In this document: positions 62,460-64,000 of the stretch, one piece after another
How positions within the stretch are numbered: position 1 is the stretch's first letter
How the letters are laid out: each line of letters starts with the position of its first letter
Source of the DNA: Acidobacteriaceae bacterium
GTDB taxonomy: Bacteria; Acidobacteriota; Terriglobia; Terriglobales; Acidobacteriaceae
NCBI GenBank assembly: GCA_025462885.1
Contig: JAOAPN010000004.1
Location: 62,001 to 126,000, forward strand
Reading direction: 5' to 3'
Length of the DNA stretch: 64,000 nucleotides
Notes under the pieces: model-generated
What the model saw: the letters and a program-made list of their open reading frames with translations, nothing else
Databases searched by the model: none
Told to the model about the DNA's origin: nothing
Made by a program: the position numbers and the translations under genes

Positions 62460-62927
62460 TCGGTTTGGATCTCCTGAAAGTACTGAGGTGATTGTACGGG
62501 TGGAGGGTGTGGGAGGTCTGCCCGACCGCCGAGTTGTGTTTCGTGGTTCTTTTCGGTTCCACCCGCTCCTTCTATAGAGTGTCCTTCGTCCAAAAGGCTT
62601 AGAGGTGCTGAGGAAGATGAGCCCTTGGACGGTGAAGGCAGGTGGATGTATAGTTTCGACCCGGGCAGGATGCATCTCATCCAGGAACGGCATCGTATAG
62701 GTTCTGCTCTTCGCAGAAGTTAACCGGGCAGGAGGAGTACCAGTTTGACTGTGCTTCCACTTCGCAGGCAGAAGTACAGCAGAAGTATCTCGGAATGTTC
62801 GGAAAGAGAAAGCCCAGTGTAAGCTGCGGGCGTAGGGTACATTGCGGAGAAGGCATTCGGAGCCGATACGGCTTGACGGGATGCAGGCAAGAGCTGGGAT
62901 TCAGCGCAAGGATGACACAGGCTTCCT
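62460..62927. promoter_or_regulatory. Divergent intergenic region with short repeats
   Basis: This 468-bp gap serves the leftward DUF1015 operon and the rightward VWA gene. A TTCTGC-TCTTC-GCAGAA hairpin lies at 62702-62718. GCAGAAGTA occurs at 62768-62776 and 62779-62787 with an 11-bp period, and GCAGAAGT also at 62713-62720. No good sigma70 promoter stands out, and I find no supported gene or RNA in the stretch. Confidence 0.3.
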
Positions 62928-63998
62928 ATGGAATCGACTGGCGATGGCAGGAACAGAGGTGCGGTGCGGCGGCTGACAGTGGGAATGTTTGCGCTGGCCC
63001 TGGTGTGCGCGGTCATCAGTGGAGAGCTGGTCTGGGCGCAGGACAATCCTCTCAACCAGGTCCAGACGCCCCCGGCTCCTCCTCCCAAAAAGACGCCGGA
63101 GGACTTGAAGCCGGTGATCGAGGGAGCCGAGAACGCCGCCGCGCAGGCCACCACGCGACGCGATGCGCGCATCCGGGTCGATGTAAACCTCGTACTCGTT
63201 CCCATGACCGTGACCGACCCCATGAATCGGCTGGTAACCGGGCTCGAGCGGGAGAACTTTCAGATCTACGACAACAATCTACCCCAGGCGATCAAGTCGT
63301 TTTCTACCGACGACGCTCCGCTGACCATTGGAATCGTCTTTGACCTGAGCGGCAGCATGGGGTCGAAGTTCGTCCGGGCGCGGAAGGCCCTGAGCGAGTT
63401 TCTGCGAACCTGCAATCCGCAGGATGAATTCTTCGTAGTCGGATTCAACGATCGGCCTGCCGTCATCGTGGACTACACCTCCGACATCGACGACGTCGAA
63501 GCGCGCATGGTGATGCTCAAGCCGGAGAACCGGACAGCTCTCATCGATGCGGTGTACCTCGGGGTGAACAAGCTCCGCCAGGCGAAGTACGACCGCAAGG
63601 CTTTGCTCGTCATCTCGGACGGCGGCGACAACCGCAGCCGCTACACCGAAAACGAACTTCGCCGCGTCGTCCGGGAGAGCGATCTGCAGATCTACTCCAT
63701 CGGCATCTTCGATCAGTACGCCCCCACCCAGGAGGAGCAGATGGGCCCCATCCTGCTGACAGACTTATGCGAGATGACCGGCGGACGCCTCTTCCGGGTG
63801 ACAGATATAGCGGAACTCGGCGATATCGCCGCCCGTATCAGCGCGGAGTTACGGAATGAGTACGTCATCGGTTACAGACCTTCCGAGGTGAAGAAGGACG
63901 GAAACTGGCGTAAATTGAAGGTACGGCTGGTTCCGCCGGCGGGACTCCCGCCGCTGACGGTACACAATCGCCAGGGGTACTATGCACCGTCGCAGTAG
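62928..63998 (+). CDS. Acidobacterial VWFA-related secreted protein
   Basis: A 356-residue protein with a signal-type hydrophobic segment (VGMFALALVCAVISGELVWA, cleaved after AQD), then a Pro-rich linker (NQVQTPPAPPPKKTPEDL). The VWA domain runs from about residue 80: VDVNLVLVPMTVTDPMNRLV, then an almost complete MIDAS motif D139-x-S141-x-S143 (VFDLSGSMGSK), and ISDGGDNRSR. This is the VWFA-related domain that is expanded in Acidobacteria (TIGR03436). It probably binds metal-dependent ligands outside the cytoplasm; the partner is unknown. The ORF ends at 63998, near the window edge, and seems complete. Confidence 0.9.
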   Translation: MESTGDGRNRGAVRRLTVGMFALALVCAVISGELVWAQDNPLNQVQTPPAPPPKKTPEDLKPVIEGAENAAAQATTRRDARIRVDVNLVLVPMTVTDPMNRLVTGLERENFQIYDNNLPQAIKSFSTDDAPLTIGIVFDLSGSMGSKFVRARKALSEFLRTCNPQDEFFVVGFNDRPAVIVDYTSDIDDVEARMVMLKPENRTALIDAVYLGVNKLRQAKYDRKALLVISDGGDNRSRYTENELRRVVRESDLQIYSIGIFDQYAPTQEEQMGPILLTDLCEMTGGRLFRVTDIAELGDIAARISAELRNEYVIGYRPSEVKKDGNWRKLKVRLVPPAGLPPLTVHNRQGYYAPSQ

Positions 63999-64000
63999 GG

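Noticed and set aside
61578-62477. 299-residue plus-strand frame opposite DUF1015
   Set aside because: Low-complexity Gly/Val/Leu-rich shadow of a well-supported gene.
62795-63343. 182-residue plus-strand frame overlapping the VWA gene start
   Set aside because: Out-of-frame to a gene with signal peptide and MIDAS motif; no family features of its own.
1-64000. Search for CRISPR arrays, tRNA or rRNA genes, IS elements, phage or conjugation genes
   Set aside because: No regular repeat-spacer series, cloverleaf, transposase, integrase or phage motif was found by reading; the absence claim rests on visual inspection only.

Overview
The window looks like chromosomal DNA from a soil or plant-litter member of the Acidobacteriota, class Terriglobia (the Granulicella/Edaphobacter/Terriglobus type). 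The pointers are three very large Oar-like TonB-dependent receptors that each start with a carboxypeptidase-regulatory-like beta-sandwich, a VWA protein of the acidobacterial VWFA-related type, a membrane-anchored winged-helix regulator of a kind common in this phylum, fairly high GC, and many secreted carbohydrate-active enzymes. I saw no rRNA, tRNA, CRISPR array, phage gene, transposase or plasmid function. The species call is inference from gene content.

Layout. (1) 1-5.8 kb: end of a GHL6/GH42-trimerisation type glycosidase, an LctP-type lactate/glycolate permease, a GarR-type beta-hydroxyacid dehydrogenase and a GntR/FCD regulator, a small hydroxy-acid catabolic set. (2) 5.9-8.6 kb: an NTF2-like protein divergent from an AraC-type regulator, then a membrane winged-helix regulator. 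(3) 8.9-17.8 kb: TonB receptor, GH106 alpha-L-rhamnosidase, and a DUF4965/glutaminase-A-like secreted protein. (4) 18.0-24.7 kb: TetR regulator divergent from a complete tripartite RND efflux operon. (5) 24.8-38.0 kb: a chimeric regulator (IclR-like wHTH plus sugar-binding-protein domain) followed by a tight five-gene run (TonB receptor, unknown Tat-secreted 857-residue protein, L-arabinose-isomerase-like protein, MFS hexuronate-type transporter, SGNH hydrolase) and a GH127 beta-L-arabinofuranosidase. (6) 38.0-49.0 kb: a divergon; leftward MFS, SDR, alpha/beta hydrolase, LacI regulator and SGNH hydrolase; rightward heparinase-II/III-type polysaccharide lyase and TonB receptor. (7) 49.0-64 kb: housekeeping and scattered genes: CxxC protein, PQQ dehydrogenase, ABC-F protein, amidohydrolase, dienelactone hydrolase, DinB-like protein, FabI, diguanylate cyclase, EVE protein, and a coupled DUF1015-amidase-GerMN-MurI operon, ending with the VWA protein.

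Reading them together, 0-49 kb behaves like a composite plant cell-wall (pectin/rhamnogalacturonan/arabinan/uronate) utilisation island. Each TonB receptor sits with its own catabolic enzymes, inner-membrane MFS transporter and one-component regulator, and no SusD-like lipoprotein is present. Regulation seems modular: direct repeats between the winged-helix regulator and the first receptor (8782-8817), direct repeats just downstream of a sigma70-like promoter before the second (26101-26132), and a LacI-like pseudo-palindrome before the lyase and third receptor (43463-43476). The substrates are inferred from family membership only.
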